Assembly: GCF_011806525.1 (NCBI RefSeq)
Contig: NZ_JAAVKI010000001.1
Location: 682,001 to 746,000, forward strand
DNA length: 64,000 bases
DNA from: Thalassospira sp. HF15
Lineage (GTDB): Bacteria; Pseudomonadota; Alphaproteobacteria; Rhodospirillales; Thalassospiraceae
Direction: 5' to 3'
The notes under the pieces were generated by a model. That model was not told where the DNA came from. It made no database searches and worked only from the letters and a program-made list of their open reading frames with translations. The position numbers were made by a program, and so were the translations under genes. Positions within the stretch are counted from its first letter, which is position 1; each line of letters begins with the position of its first letter. Below, piece after piece: positions 25,762 to 34,425 of this stretch.

Positions 25762-27024
25762 TTATTGGTGCGCACGACGGGTTCCAAACCAGAAACATGT
25801 GCCCGCCAGCGCCAAGCCACAGCCCAAAAAGATAAACATCGCCTTGTACCCGGCCGCCGGATCGGCGTCATAGTGGCCGACAATCAGCCCGGCAATTCCT
25901 TGCAGGACAAAAAGCCCGCCAAAGGTCGCCAGATTGATCGTGGTCAGCGCCCGGCCGATCTGATGTTCGGCCACGGCCTTGCGCGATGCCGCGTAGTTAA
26001 GCGTCGCACTGCTGCCAAGGAACCCGTGCAACAGCATCAGCACCATGGCCACACCTGTGCCGAGCGGCCCGACAAAGGCCTGTAGAAGGCACGCAGCCGC
26101 ACCGACCAGAACCGCAAACACGATCAGACCACGGGTGTTGTCCGGCATCATGCGTGACAACTGCCCATAGGTTGGCGGACCGATGATCATGCCAATCGTC
26201 ATCACCAGCAGGATATTGCCGACCTCGACCGCGCCCAGATCAAACACATCATGCAAATAAGGCCCGCCCCAAAGCCCACGCACCGTCAGGATCGTCGGAT
26301 AACTGAAAAACGCCACCCCCGAAAGCAACCAGACCTGCCGGTTCGACCAGACAGACACCATGCCGCGCAGGACATCGGTTACACTTTCGCCACGCTGGGC
26401 ATGGGCGGCGTGGCCCGGTGGATTGTCACGCACCAGAATGAAGTCAAGCACCACCGCAATCATGGCAATGCCTGCCAGGCCGTAATAAACCGACCGCCAA
26501 CCATAGGCCTCGACCAGCGTCGCAAGCGGTGTTGCCGATGCCAGAACCCCCATCAGGCTGAACGAGACGATCAGGCCGGATGCGGCGGCAAATTTTTCGG
26601 GCGCGGTCCAGCGCGCGGCCAGCACCAGTGCCGACATGAATGCCGCCGAACACCCAACACCAATCACCGCTTGGCCCGCCATCAGGCCCAGCACGCTTTG
26701 CGCATTGGCAAAGATAAAGACGCCGGCCACGGTAACCATGGTCAGAAACCCGTTGGTCAGCCGCGGACCATAGCGGTCCAGCAAAACACCGACCGGGATT
26801 TGCATCAGGGCAAAGGCAAAATGAAAACTGCCCGAAATCAGGCCGAGCTGTTCGGGCGTAACCGCCAGCTGTTCACGCAACGGCTCGGCAAGCAAGGCTT
26901 GGGCAGAGCGGAAAAACTGACTAAGCGAAAAGGCCAGCATGATCGGCATCAGAACAATCAGGAACGATCCGAGGCCATGCTTGGGCGTCGCAACGGGGGG
27001 TGTGGGGCGCGAATTTTGTGTCAT
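25762..27024 (-). CDS. Major facilitator superfamily transporter
   Basis: 420 residues from the ATG at 27024 with AAGG six bases upstream. About twelve membrane spans in two halves. The MFS loop 2-3 motif appears as GVLLDRYGPRLTN, and helix 1 begins FLIVLMPIMLAFSLSQFFRS. No substrate signature can be recognised. It lies just downstream of recJ on the same strand, about 100 bases on, but a functional link is not evident. Confidence 0.85.
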   Translation of the reverse strand: MTQNSRPTPPVATPKHGLGSFLIVLMPIMLAFSLSQFFRSAQALLAEPLREQLAVTPEQLGLISGSFHFAFALMQIPVGVLLDRYGPRLTNGFLTMVTVAGVFIFANAQSVLGLMAGQAVIGVGCSAAFMSALVLAARWTAPEKFAAASGLIVSFSLMGVLASATPLATLVEAYGWRSVYYGLAGIAMIAVVLDFILVRDNPPGHAAHAQRGESVTDVLRGMVSVWSNRQVWLLSGVAFFSYPTILTVRGLWGGPYLHDVFDLGAVEVGNILLVMTIGMIIGPPTYGQLSRMMPDNTRGLIVFAVLVGAAACLLQAFVGPLGTGVAMVLMLLHGFLGSSATLNYAASRKAVAEHQIGRALTTINLATFGGLFVLQGIAGLIVGHYDADPAAGYKAMFIFLGCGLALAGTCFWFGTRRAHQ

Positions 27025-27123
27025 GGTGCCTTCAGGATTAGTCTGATCAATCCATAACGGCAAGCATTTGCAGCTTCATAAGCGCCAATGACACTGCATG
27101 GCAGCCCTGCTTGGCGCCCGGAC

Positions 27124-28914
27124 CTACACCGGCAAGGCGACGTCATCAATGATCAGCTGCACACCATCACGCCCCTGCCAGCTATCGCGGCGCAAATGGC
27201 CCAGAACATGCAACGGTCGCCCGCCATGCTTGATCAGGGTCTGGCCCATATCGTTATCAAGGCATCTAAAGGCAATCGCCTTAAGCCGCCCCTGCCCGTT
27301 GGCCCCGGTCAGGATGCAGCGCACATGATCCTGCCCGACCACATCGGCCTTCACCGCACGGCAATCAATAAAGGCAAATCGCGGCTCGGCATTGCCTGCG
27401 CCGAATGGCCCAAGTTTCTCAAGCGAGTCAATCAGGTCCAGCGTCGCGCCCTTGGCATGAAGCGCGCCATCGACTGTAATTGTCGGGCGAATGTCGTTTT
27501 CAGCAATGATTTTGGCAAAGCGCTCTTCAAGGAAGGCCTCGAACGCATCGCGTTTTTCCGGATCAAGGGTAAAGCCCGCCGCCATATGGTGTCCGCCCCC
27601 ATTGATCAGAAGCCCCGCCTGACGGGCGGCAATGATTGCATCGCCAAGGTCAATGCCACGCACGGATCGCGCCGATCCCTTATAAACCCCGTCAACCATC
27701 CCCATCACCAGCGATGGCACGTGATAGCGATCCTTAAGGCGGCTTGCGACAATACCGATCACACCGGGATGCCAGTCTTCGCCGCCAACCAGCACCATGG
27801 AGCCAACCTTTGATTTGCCCTCGACCGCGCTGATCGCCTGATCAAGGACAATATCCTCAATCGCCTTGCGCTCGCGGTTATAATCATCAAGCTTGCGTGC
27901 GATATCCTGCGCCTCAAGCGGGTTCTCACCCGAAAGCAGGGTCGTACCAAGGAAACTCTCGCCAACGCGCCCACCGGCATTCACACGCGGTCCAAGGACG
28001 TATCCCAGATGGTACGCGCTTGGCACTTCATTGACGCCGGCAATATCGGCAAGCGATGTCATGCCGATATTGGTTCGGTGCTTCATCACCTTAAGACCCT
28101 GTGTCACAAAGGCCCGGTTCAGTCCGCGCAGCGGCACCACGTCGCACACGGTGCCAAGCGCAACCAGATCAAGCCAGTTGCGCAAATCCGGTGCACGTAC
28201 CCCGGCTTTTTCAAGCCAGCCACGATTGCGCAACTCGCGCAGCAACGCCACACAAACCAGAAACGCAACGCCCGCCGCACACAAATGCCCAAGCCCGCTT
28301 TCATCATCCAGCCGGTTGGGGTTGACCACCGCCACCGCAGGCGGCAATTCCGGCTCTGCTGCGTGGTGATCGACGACAATCACTTCAATCCCGGCATCAT
28401 GGGCTTCCTGCAGCGGCGCGTAGGCCGTCACCCCGCAATCGACCGTCAGGATCAGTTGCGCACCTTTGCGCTGCAGTTCCAAAAGCGCTGGTGCATTCGG
28501 GCCATAGCCCTCTTTCATGCGATCGGGAATATGGACAGGCACCTCAATACCAAGGGCGCGGAAGAACCGTTTTAAAAGCGCGGTGCTGGTTGCACCATCA
28601 ACGTCATAGTCACCAAAAACAGCCATCCCCTCGCCCGCCTCGATGGCATCGGCAATGCGCGCGGCGGCCTTGTCCATATCCTGCAAGCTGGAAGGATCGG
28701 GCATCAGATCGCGCAAGGTCGGGGACAGGAAACTTTCGGCATCATCAAGGTCAATACCGCGTGCGGCCATCACCCGGCCGACAATCTCCGGCACACCAAA
28801 ACGCTGGGCAATCGTGGTTGCCAGCCGTTCGTCATTTGCGCGTTCACGCCACCATTTACCGGTGACGGATCGCTCAATACCCATAAAAGTCGTTTCTTGC
28901 GCGTGATCTGTCAT
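27124..28914 (-). CDS. recJ: Single-stranded-DNA-specific exonuclease RecJ
   Basis: 596 residues from the ATG at 28914 (a TTG lies two codons earlier). DHH-family motifs in order: FGDYDVDGATST (motif I), LTVDCGVTA (II), VVDHHAAEPELP (III), LGTVCDVVP (IV), and the DHHA1 domain with GGGHHMAAGFTL. A C-terminal OB-like part follows (FGAGNAEPRFAF). It digests single-stranded DNA 5' to 3' in recombination and mismatch or base-excision repair. Length is normal for RecJ. Confidence 0.95.
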   Translation of the reverse strand: MTDHAQETTFMGIERSVTGKWWRERANDERLATTIAQRFGVPEIVGRVMAARGIDLDDAESFLSPTLRDLMPDPSSLQDMDKAAARIADAIEAGEGMAVFGDYDVDGATSTALLKRFFRALGIEVPVHIPDRMKEGYGPNAPALLELQRKGAQLILTVDCGVTAYAPLQEAHDAGIEVIVVDHHAAEPELPPAVAVVNPNRLDDESGLGHLCAAGVAFLVCVALLRELRNRGWLEKAGVRAPDLRNWLDLVALGTVCDVVPLRGLNRAFVTQGLKVMKHRTNIGMTSLADIAGVNEVPSAYHLGYVLGPRVNAGGRVGESFLGTTLLSGENPLEAQDIARKLDDYNRERKAIEDIVLDQAISAVEGKSKVGSMVLVGGEDWHPGVIGIVASRLKDRYHVPSLVMGMVDGVYKGSARSVRGIDLGDAIIAARQAGLLINGGGHHMAAGFTLDPEKRDAFEAFLEERFAKIIAENDIRPTITVDGALHAKGATLDLIDSLEKLGPFGAGNAEPRFAFIDCRAVKADVVGQDHVRCILTGANGQGRLKAIAFRCLDNDMGQTLIKHGGRPLHVLGHLRRDSWQGRDGVQLIIDDVALPV

Positions 28915-28989
28915 GCCCAATGAAATAGCGCAATCTCGGGCGGTCTTAAACCGGATAATTCGGTCGTGCCGGAAGTTTCGCCAAAACGC

Positions 28990-29523
28990 TTAACGCGGAT
29001 TGTCCGCACACCATTTCAAAACGTTCTCGGCATCACTCGCCGGATCACTGACCGGATAGAACACCTTGGTGATCTTGCCATCATCAATGACCATGGTCAG
29101 ACGCTTGAACAGGCGCATGCCCCCGGCTTCGAAATCCGGCATCGCCATGGCTTCCTTGAAACGATGGTCTGCATCTGACAGCAACTGAAATGGAAGATGA
29201 AGGCGTTCTGCTGCTTCTGCCTGATAGTCGGTTGTCTGACTTGAAAGCCCGAAAAGATTGGAAACCCCGACTGAACGCAGTTCCGCGGCATGATCACGAA
29301 ACGAACAGGATTGCGGTGTACAGCCCTTGGCACCGGGAATTTCATCCCACCCTTCCGGGGATGGCACACCGGGTTCAGCCGTCCGGGGATAGGCGTAAAC
29401 AACTGTCCGCCCGGCCAGAACTGATAAATCAACCGTGCCGTCATTGGTCGCTGATAACGGCAATGCCGGTAAAATTTGTCCTGTCAGCCGCGCAATCACA
29501 TGTGCTTCGCTTTCTGAACTCAT
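28990..29523 (-). CDS. Peroxiredoxin, AhpC/TSA superfamily (BCP/PrxQ-like)
   Basis: 177 residues from the second of two ATG codons (29523), six bases after GGGAGG. The thioredoxin-fold opening TVDLSVLAGRTVVYAYPRT precedes the active-site region GAKGCTPQSCSFRDH. That region has two cysteines in CTPQSC, an arrangement seen in the Prx group that uses a nearby resolving cysteine. It should reduce peroxides in the cytoplasm. In PrxQ the pair is Cx4C, as here. Divergent from a small membrane protein gene. Confidence 0.82.
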   Translation of the reverse strand: MSSESEAHVIARLTGQILPALPLSATNDGTVDLSVLAGRTVVYAYPRTAEPGVPSPEGWDEIPGAKGCTPQSCSFRDHAAELRSVGVSNLFGLSSQTTDYQAEAAERLHLPFQLLSDADHRFKEAMAMPDFEAGGMRLFKRLTMVIDDGKITKVFYPVSDPASDAENVLKWCADNPR

Positions 29524-29722
29524 CATGATCCTCCCAGGATATGGATAACGGGCTTTTGTCACGAACAAAGTTCGCCCCTTTGGCTATAAAGATAAGTCTG
29601 AATTCAGCGCTTCAAAACAAGCATCGATTTCGTATTGTGAAAAACAGTCTGGTGCGCACAGGCATTTGACTGCGCGAAAAAGTGGTGCACACTAAGGCGA
29701 TAATAAAAAGCGGATACGAGCA

Positions 29723-30040
29723 ATGCCCCACAAAAAAGGTCTCCGGATCGGATTAACCATCCTTTCCGTTCTTGCTGCCGTGATGTCGATGCCGATGGTG
29801 ATGTTTTCACCAATGATGTTTGACGCACCGGGATCAGATGAAAATCCCCTCACCCAATTCCTGTTTTTCAGCGTGCTGGCATTTCCAGTGCTGTGCCTTA
29901 TGGGCGGCATTCTGCCCTGGATTTTCAAACGCCACCCGAAATCAATCTGGCTTTATGGGCTCAGCGGCCTTGCCGTCGGGCTTCTTGTTGTCGCAATCGT
30001 GTTGCTTTCGGTTAAGTGCGGCGGTGACTTCGCCTGTTGA
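29723..30040 (+). CDS. Small inner-membrane protein of unknown function
   Basis: 105 residues with three hydrophobic spans: about 9-30, 46-68 and 76-97. Met-rich first helix (AAVMSMPMVMFSPMMF). The C-terminus ends KCGGDFAC with two cysteines. The ribosome site is weak. Its stop codon directly abuts the stop of the converging Hsp70 gene (30040/30041). I do not recognise a family; homology search would decide whether it is a conserved gene. Confidence 0.55.
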   Translation: MPHKKGLRIGLTILSVLAAVMSMPMVMFSPMMFDAPGSDENPLTQFLFFSVLAFPVLCLMGGILPWIFKRHPKSIWLYGLSGLAVGLLVVAIVLLSVKCGGDFAC

Positions 30041-31333
30041 TCAGACGATGCCTTCGTCCGCCGCAATCAGCGCAAGACCATGTGCGACCGACAGGAACGG
30101 TTGGCCAATTTCGATGCGGTCCTTGCCAAAGCGGTCTTCGAACAGCTTGCGCACAACCGGGACATAGGATGTGCCACCGGTCATGAAGACGCGTGACACA
30201 TCACGCGCATCGACACCGGCCTGATCAAGGCAATTCTTTGCGGCCAACTCAATCTCGGCCATGTCCGGGGCAATGGATGCCTCAAAATCGGCACGGGTCA
30301 GCTTTTCTTCGATCTCCACGCCGCCATGCGCGAATTGAAGCAGCGTGCTGTCCTTTTCAGAAAGCTCTGCCTTGGCCTTGGACACCGTCTGATAAAGGTG
30401 GAAGCCCATTTCATCTTCAATGATCGTGACCAGATCTTCGATATCATCCGGCTTGGTCGCGGAACGGATCAGGCTTTTGATTTCGTTGATGGTTTTGGGC
30501 TGGTTCATCATGGCAAGTTCATGCCAGCGCGAGAATGCGGTGTAATATTGCCGCGGCACCGGCAAGGTCGCACCCATTGATTTGTATTCCGAGCCAAAAC
30601 CAAGGCGCGGCCAGACAGCCTTCTGGATGATGCGATAGTCAAACCGGTCACCTGCAACACCAAGACCGGTATGTGAGAGCGGCTGTACACCGCGAATGCC
30701 CAATCCCGGCGTAAAGCGGATCAGTGAAAAGTCACTGGTACCGCCGCCAAAGTCGGCGACCAGAACGGTTTCGGGTTTATCAAGCTCGCGGCCGTAATAA
30801 TAGGAAGCTGCCAACGGCTCGAACACCATGGCTTCGACGTCGAAGCCTGCCTGTTCATAGGCCGCACGCAGGCGCATCTCGGCAAAGTCATTGTCGGGGT
30901 TGTTGCCGGCAAAGGCGACCGGCCGCCCGGAAATCACCCGCTGCCCAAGCCAGCCAAGGCTGTGCTGCGCGAAATGATGAATTTGCGTCAGAAACGTACC
31001 GACCAAATCTTCGATGGAATAAGTCGTTCCAAAGATTTCGGTGCCTTCAAAATCCTTGGCTGCCAGATACGATTTCATCGACTGGATCAGTCGGCAGTCA
31101 TGGCTTTCCTTAAGGTATTCTTCAATCGCAAACGGGCCGGAACAGCTTTTGGTATGGATCGGCGCACCCGGTGCCGTCAGGTCCTGATCTTCCCAGAAAT
31201 ACAGGATGGTCCGATAGGTATCGAAACTGCGGGCACCCACCTCAAACTTGGCCGATTGCACGTTGCCTGCACTGTCCGCCACCGCAAGGACAGAGTTCGT
31301 CGTTCCGAAATCAAGGGCGATAATTTCCGACAT
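30041..31333 (-). CDS. Hsp70-family ATPase, YegD-like
   Basis: 430 residues starting after GGAG (8-base gap). The actin-like ATPase core is clear: phosphate 1 IIALDFGTTNSVLAVAD, phosphate 2 VLVADFGGGTSDFSLI and adenosine-site VFMTGGTSYVPVVRKLF. There is no C-terminal substrate-binding domain, so it matches the short YegD-type Hsp70 relatives rather than DnaK. Function of that group is poorly known; a chaperone-like or regulatory role in the cytoplasm is assumed. Single gene. Confidence 0.85.
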   Translation of the reverse strand: MSEIIALDFGTTNSVLAVADSAGNVQSAKFEVGARSFDTYRTILYFWEDQDLTAPGAPIHTKSCSGPFAIEEYLKESHDCRLIQSMKSYLAAKDFEGTEIFGTTYSIEDLVGTFLTQIHHFAQHSLGWLGQRVISGRPVAFAGNNPDNDFAEMRLRAAYEQAGFDVEAMVFEPLAASYYYGRELDKPETVLVADFGGGTSDFSLIRFTPGLGIRGVQPLSHTGLGVAGDRFDYRIIQKAVWPRLGFGSEYKSMGATLPVPRQYYTAFSRWHELAMMNQPKTINEIKSLIRSATKPDDIEDLVTIIEDEMGFHLYQTVSKAKAELSEKDSTLLQFAHGGVEIEEKLTRADFEASIAPDMAEIELAAKNCLDQAGVDARDVSRVFMTGGTSYVPVVRKLFEDRFGKDRIEIGQPFLSVAHGLALIAADEGIV

Positions 31334-31412
31334 CAGGCAGGCTCCAACATGTAATCAATGAAATTGGGCCGCAGGGTTTAGCTCAAGCTAGGTAGACATA
31401 CAAGCAGCAAAC

Positions 31413-31805
31413 TCATACCGCCTTCGAAAATCCCAAAAACTTGCGCATTGCCAACATCACACCAAGCCCAAACAGATACAGCAGAACCCAATAAGCAAAT
31501 ACATTAAAGTAATAGAGCGACAGCGAAGACGACATCATTACCTTGGTCACGAACATACCGAGGCCCCACATCGACGCTAAGTCCGCGACAACAAACAAAA
31601 ACGGGCTAATATCAAACAGCCAAAACGTCAGAAAAGAGATGCAAATAAAGGCAATAGAAACCACAGAAACAACTAAAATTGTACCCTCAAGTGCATGTGC
31701 ACCAGCTAGCCCCCAAGTAAAATGTGCTAATATTATTAAGCTGGGCAGGAACCTGATCGCATGTAATGCTGACACCCCTAAGTACCTTGCAATCTCTGCA
31801 ATCAT
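31413..31805 (-). CDS. Small polytopic membrane protein, unknown
   Basis: 130 residues from the ATG at 31805, close behind a GGGGGTGG run; a TTG at 31817 is also possible. Four hydrophobic spans at about 15-38, 40-62, 65-90 and 95-118. Base composition is visibly more A+T rich than its neighbours, and the codon choice (many TTA/AAA/ATA) differs, which hints at transfer. It begins right after the glpX terminator. No family recognised. Confidence 0.55.
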   Translation of the reverse strand: MIAEIARYLGVSALHAIRFLPSLIILAHFTWGLAGAHALEGTILVVSVVSIAFICISFLTFWLFDISPFLFVVADLASMWGLGMFVTKVMMSSSLSLYYFNVFAYWVLLYLFGLGVMLAMRKFLGFSKAV

Positions 31806-31813
31806 TTCCACCC

Positions 31814-31849
31814 CCAAAAAGGAAAAGCCCCCGACTGAGCGGGGACTTT
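31814..31849 (-). terminator. Intrinsic terminator of glpX
   Basis: On the minus strand AAAGTCCCCG and CGGGGGCTTT pair around CTCAGT with one mismatch, followed by TTCCTTTTT. It sits about 45 bases after the glpX stop and ahead of the small membrane protein gene. Confidence 0.78.
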
Positions 31850-31894
31850 AAACCTAGCATACAATTACACAAACAAAACCTTTGGTTGTGTAAT

Positions 31895-32854
31895 TTACTT
31901 ATACCAGATCTTCCGGCTGAAATCGTGCACGGCGCGGACGTAACGCACAGTACCCGACTGGGAGCGCATCACGATGCTTTCGGTTTCAGCCCCATTGGCA
32001 AAGCGCCGAACACCACGCAGCATCGCGCCATCGGTCACACCGGTTGCAGCAAACATGACATTGCCCTTGGCAAGTTCGGTCAGCTTGTACTTACGGGTCA
32101 GGTCTTCGATGCCCCATTTTTTCGCGCGTGCGATTTCGTCATCGTTGCGGAAAACAAGACGCCCCTGGAACTGCCCACCGATGCAACGAAGGGCCGCAGC
32201 GGCCAGAACACCTTCCGGTGCACCGCCGGTGCCCATATAAAGATCAATGCCAGATGTCTTCTGAGAAGTCGCAATCACACCGGCAACGTCGCCATCGCCG
32301 ATCAGCATGATGCGTGCACCGGCTTCGCGGGTCTTGGCGATGATGTCCTGATGGCGCGGACGATCAAGAATACAAACAACCAGATCAGCCACATCACAGC
32401 CCTTGGCCTTGGCAAGGCTTTTAAGGTTTTCAGCCGGGCTGGCATCAAGATCAACAACATCATCAGGAAGACCGCCACCAACGGCAATCTTGTCCATATA
32501 GGTGTCCGGTGCGTTCAGGAAGCCACCCTTTTCGGCCATGGCAACCACCGCCAAAGAATTCGGGCCACCGGTCGCGCAAATGGTCGTACCTTCAAGCGGA
32601 TCAAGCGCGATGTCAATTTCCGGACCTTCGCCAGAACCAACTTCTTCGCCAATAAACAGCATCGGGGCTTCGTCGCGTTCGCCTTCGCCGATCACGACCG
32701 TGCCTTTGATGTCCATGCTGTTAAGCGCATTGCGCATCGCGTCCACAGCTGCCTGATCGGCTGCCTTTTCGTCACCGCGGCCCATCAGGCCAGAGCACGC
32801 AAGTGCCGCTGCCTCGGTTACGCGAACCGTTTCAAGCGCAAGATTTCGATCCAT
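31895..32854 (-). CDS. glpX: Fructose-1,6-bisphosphatase class II
   Basis: 319 residues from the ATG at 32854 after GAGGAAGAAG; the longer frame starts in non-conserved sequence. GlpX markers: GEGERDEAPMLFIGEEVG, the metal/phosphate site DIALDPLEGTT, and LIGDGDVAGVI with YMGTGGAPEGVLAAAAL. It removes the 1-phosphate of fructose-1,6-bisphosphate in gluconeogenesis. It follows hom on the same strand, an order that I associate with alphaproteobacteria. Confidence 0.95.
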   Translation of the reverse strand: MDRNLALETVRVTEAAALACSGLMGRGDEKAADQAAVDAMRNALNSMDIKGTVVIGEGERDEAPMLFIGEEVGSGEGPEIDIALDPLEGTTICATGGPNSLAVVAMAEKGGFLNAPDTYMDKIAVGGGLPDDVVDLDASPAENLKSLAKAKGCDVADLVVCILDRPRHQDIIAKTREAGARIMLIGDGDVAGVIATSQKTSGIDLYMGTGGAPEGVLAAAALRCIGGQFQGRLVFRNDDEIARAKKWGIEDLTRKYKLTELAKGNVMFAATGVTDGAMLRGVRRFANGAETESIVMRSQSGTVRYVRAVHDFSRKIWYK

Positions 32855-32999
32855 ATCTTCTTCCTCGTATTGCTGACGCGGGGTCTGGGGGCCCCATCTC
32901 ATTGTTGTCTTTTTATTTTACGTTCGGTTTTATGTCCGAACTATATAACAGCGCCCCGCATCATGACAGATACGGGGCGAGTATGTGTTGTTCATTTTG

Positions 33000-34304
33000 T
33001 TAAGAAGCGAAGCTTTCGATCCGCATCAGAACCGGCGGCTGTGAATTGCTTTCAAATGCCGCAATATCGTTTACCGCACCTGACATCGCCGCTTCGCTGG
33101 TTTCATGGGCCACAATCACCACCGGCACAACGCCGCCTTCGGTTTCGGCACGACCATGCTGAATCATCGAGGCCATCGAAACGCCGTGCTTTGCAAGCGT
33201 TGCGGTGACTTCGGCCATGACGCCCGGGCGATCCCAAACCATCAGGCGCAAGTAATATGCACCGGTGTGTTTTTCCAAGGACGCACGAACGTTCTTCTTA
33301 AGGCGGTCTGCCGGAAGTCCAAAGACAGGGGCAACACGACCTGCTGCAATATCAACGATATCAGCAACGACAGCAGATGCCGTTGGACGTTCACCTGCCC
33401 CGCGGCCCTGCAGAACCACCGGACCGACATAATCACCTTCAAGGGCAACCGCGTTAAACACACCTTCGACCTTGGAAATCTGGGTCGCACGGTCCACCAT
33501 TACCGGGGAAACGCGCTGCTCGATACCTTCGGCGGTCTGTTTGGCAATGCCAAGCAGCTTGATGCGATAGCCAAGTTCTTCGGCCAGCTGGATATCAAGT
33601 GCGGATACGCTGCGAATGCCTTCAACCGCAACCGCGTCAAAGTCGACCTCGACCCCGAATGCAAGGCTGGCCAGGATCGCAAGCTTGTGCGCGGCATCGA
33701 TGCCATCAACATCAAAGGTCGGATCGGCTTCGGCATAGCCAAGCTTCTGGGCTTCTGCCAGAACGTCAGCAAAGTCACGGCCCTGTTCACGCATGGTGGT
33801 CAGGATGAAGTTGCACGTCCCGTTCAGAATGCCGGTCACACGCGAGATTTCGTTACCTGCCAAACCTTCGCGCAATGCCTTGATCACAGGGATACCGCCG
33901 GCAACCGCTGCCTCATATGCAATGGTGACATTGTTGTCATCGGCAATCCGGGCCAGTTCCGCACCCTTAAGAGCAATCAGCGCCTTGTTGGCAGTGACGA
34001 CATGCTTGCCGTTTTCAAGGGCGGCCTTGCAGGTGTCATAGGCGATGCCGTCCGATCCACCGATCAACTCGACAAGGATATCGATATCCTTGTCAGCAGC
34101 AAGATCACGGGCATCTTCATACCAGGTCAGGCCTTCGGTCGAAAAACCACGGTCCCGAGTTCGATCACGCGCCGATATCGCTGTGACGACAATCTGGCGA
34201 CCCGAACGGTCCGTCAGAAGGTCGCGATGTTCACTCAGCAGTTTAACGGTTCCGGCACCGACCGTACCCAGGCCTGCCACACCGATTTTGACGACGTCTT
34301 TCAC
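33000..34304 (-). CDS. hom: Homoserine dehydrogenase
   Basis: 434 residues from a GTG at 34304, preceded by AAGGAG with a five-base gap. NAD(P)-binding GVAGLGTVGAGTVKLL, then the core ELIGGSDGIAYD, VTANKALIALKG and GILNGTCNFILT, with the catalytic region EADPTFDVDGIDAAHKLAIL. The last 80 residues form an ACT domain (YYLRLMVWDRPGVMAEV) for feedback control, probably by threonine. It converts aspartate semialdehyde to homoserine on the way to threonine and methionine. Confidence 0.95.
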   Translation of the reverse strand: MKDVVKIGVAGLGTVGAGTVKLLSEHRDLLTDRSGRQIVVTAISARDRTRDRGFSTEGLTWYEDARDLAADKDIDILVELIGGSDGIAYDTCKAALENGKHVVTANKALIALKGAELARIADDNNVTIAYEAAVAGGIPVIKALREGLAGNEISRVTGILNGTCNFILTTMREQGRDFADVLAEAQKLGYAEADPTFDVDGIDAAHKLAILASLAFGVEVDFDAVAVEGIRSVSALDIQLAEELGYRIKLLGIAKQTAEGIEQRVSPVMVDRATQISKVEGVFNAVALEGDYVGPVVLQGRGAGERPTASAVVADIVDIAAGRVAPVFGLPADRLKKNVRASLEKHTGAYYLRLMVWDRPGVMAEVTATLAKHGVSMASMIQHGRAETEGGVVPVVIVAHETSEAAMSGAVNDIAAFESNSQPPVLMRIESFAS

Positions 34305-34379
34305 GATAACTCCTTAGCACGTGGTTACATCTTAAGGTTCGCAAGCGCTCAAAGCACCTGCCGCCTCCTGATAACAGAA

Positions 34380-34401
34380 CGCCCGGGACATGTCCCGGGC
34401 G
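34380..34401 (-). terminator. Perfect 22-base palindromic hairpin after the aminotransferase gene
   Basis: Arms CGCCCGGGAC/GTCCCGGGCG form a fully paired stem. On the minus strand it is 25 bases after the stop codon of the aminotransferase gene and is followed by TTCTGTTATC, a modest U-rich tail. Confidence 0.65.
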
Positions 34402-34425
34402 AAACACAGAATGCTTTATGAGATA

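Noticed and set aside
26251-27057. 268-codon plus-strand frame opposite the MFS gene
   Set aside because: Composition (Arg, His, Gln rich) is that of an antisense shadow of a membrane protein; no start signal.
31766-33208. 480-codon plus-strand frame opposite glpX
   Set aside because: Antisense to glpX and the glpX-hom intergenic region; the glpX and hom proteins are unambiguous.
33105-34421. 438-codon plus-strand frame opposite hom
   Set aside because: Antisense to the whole homoserine dehydrogenase gene with no independent support.
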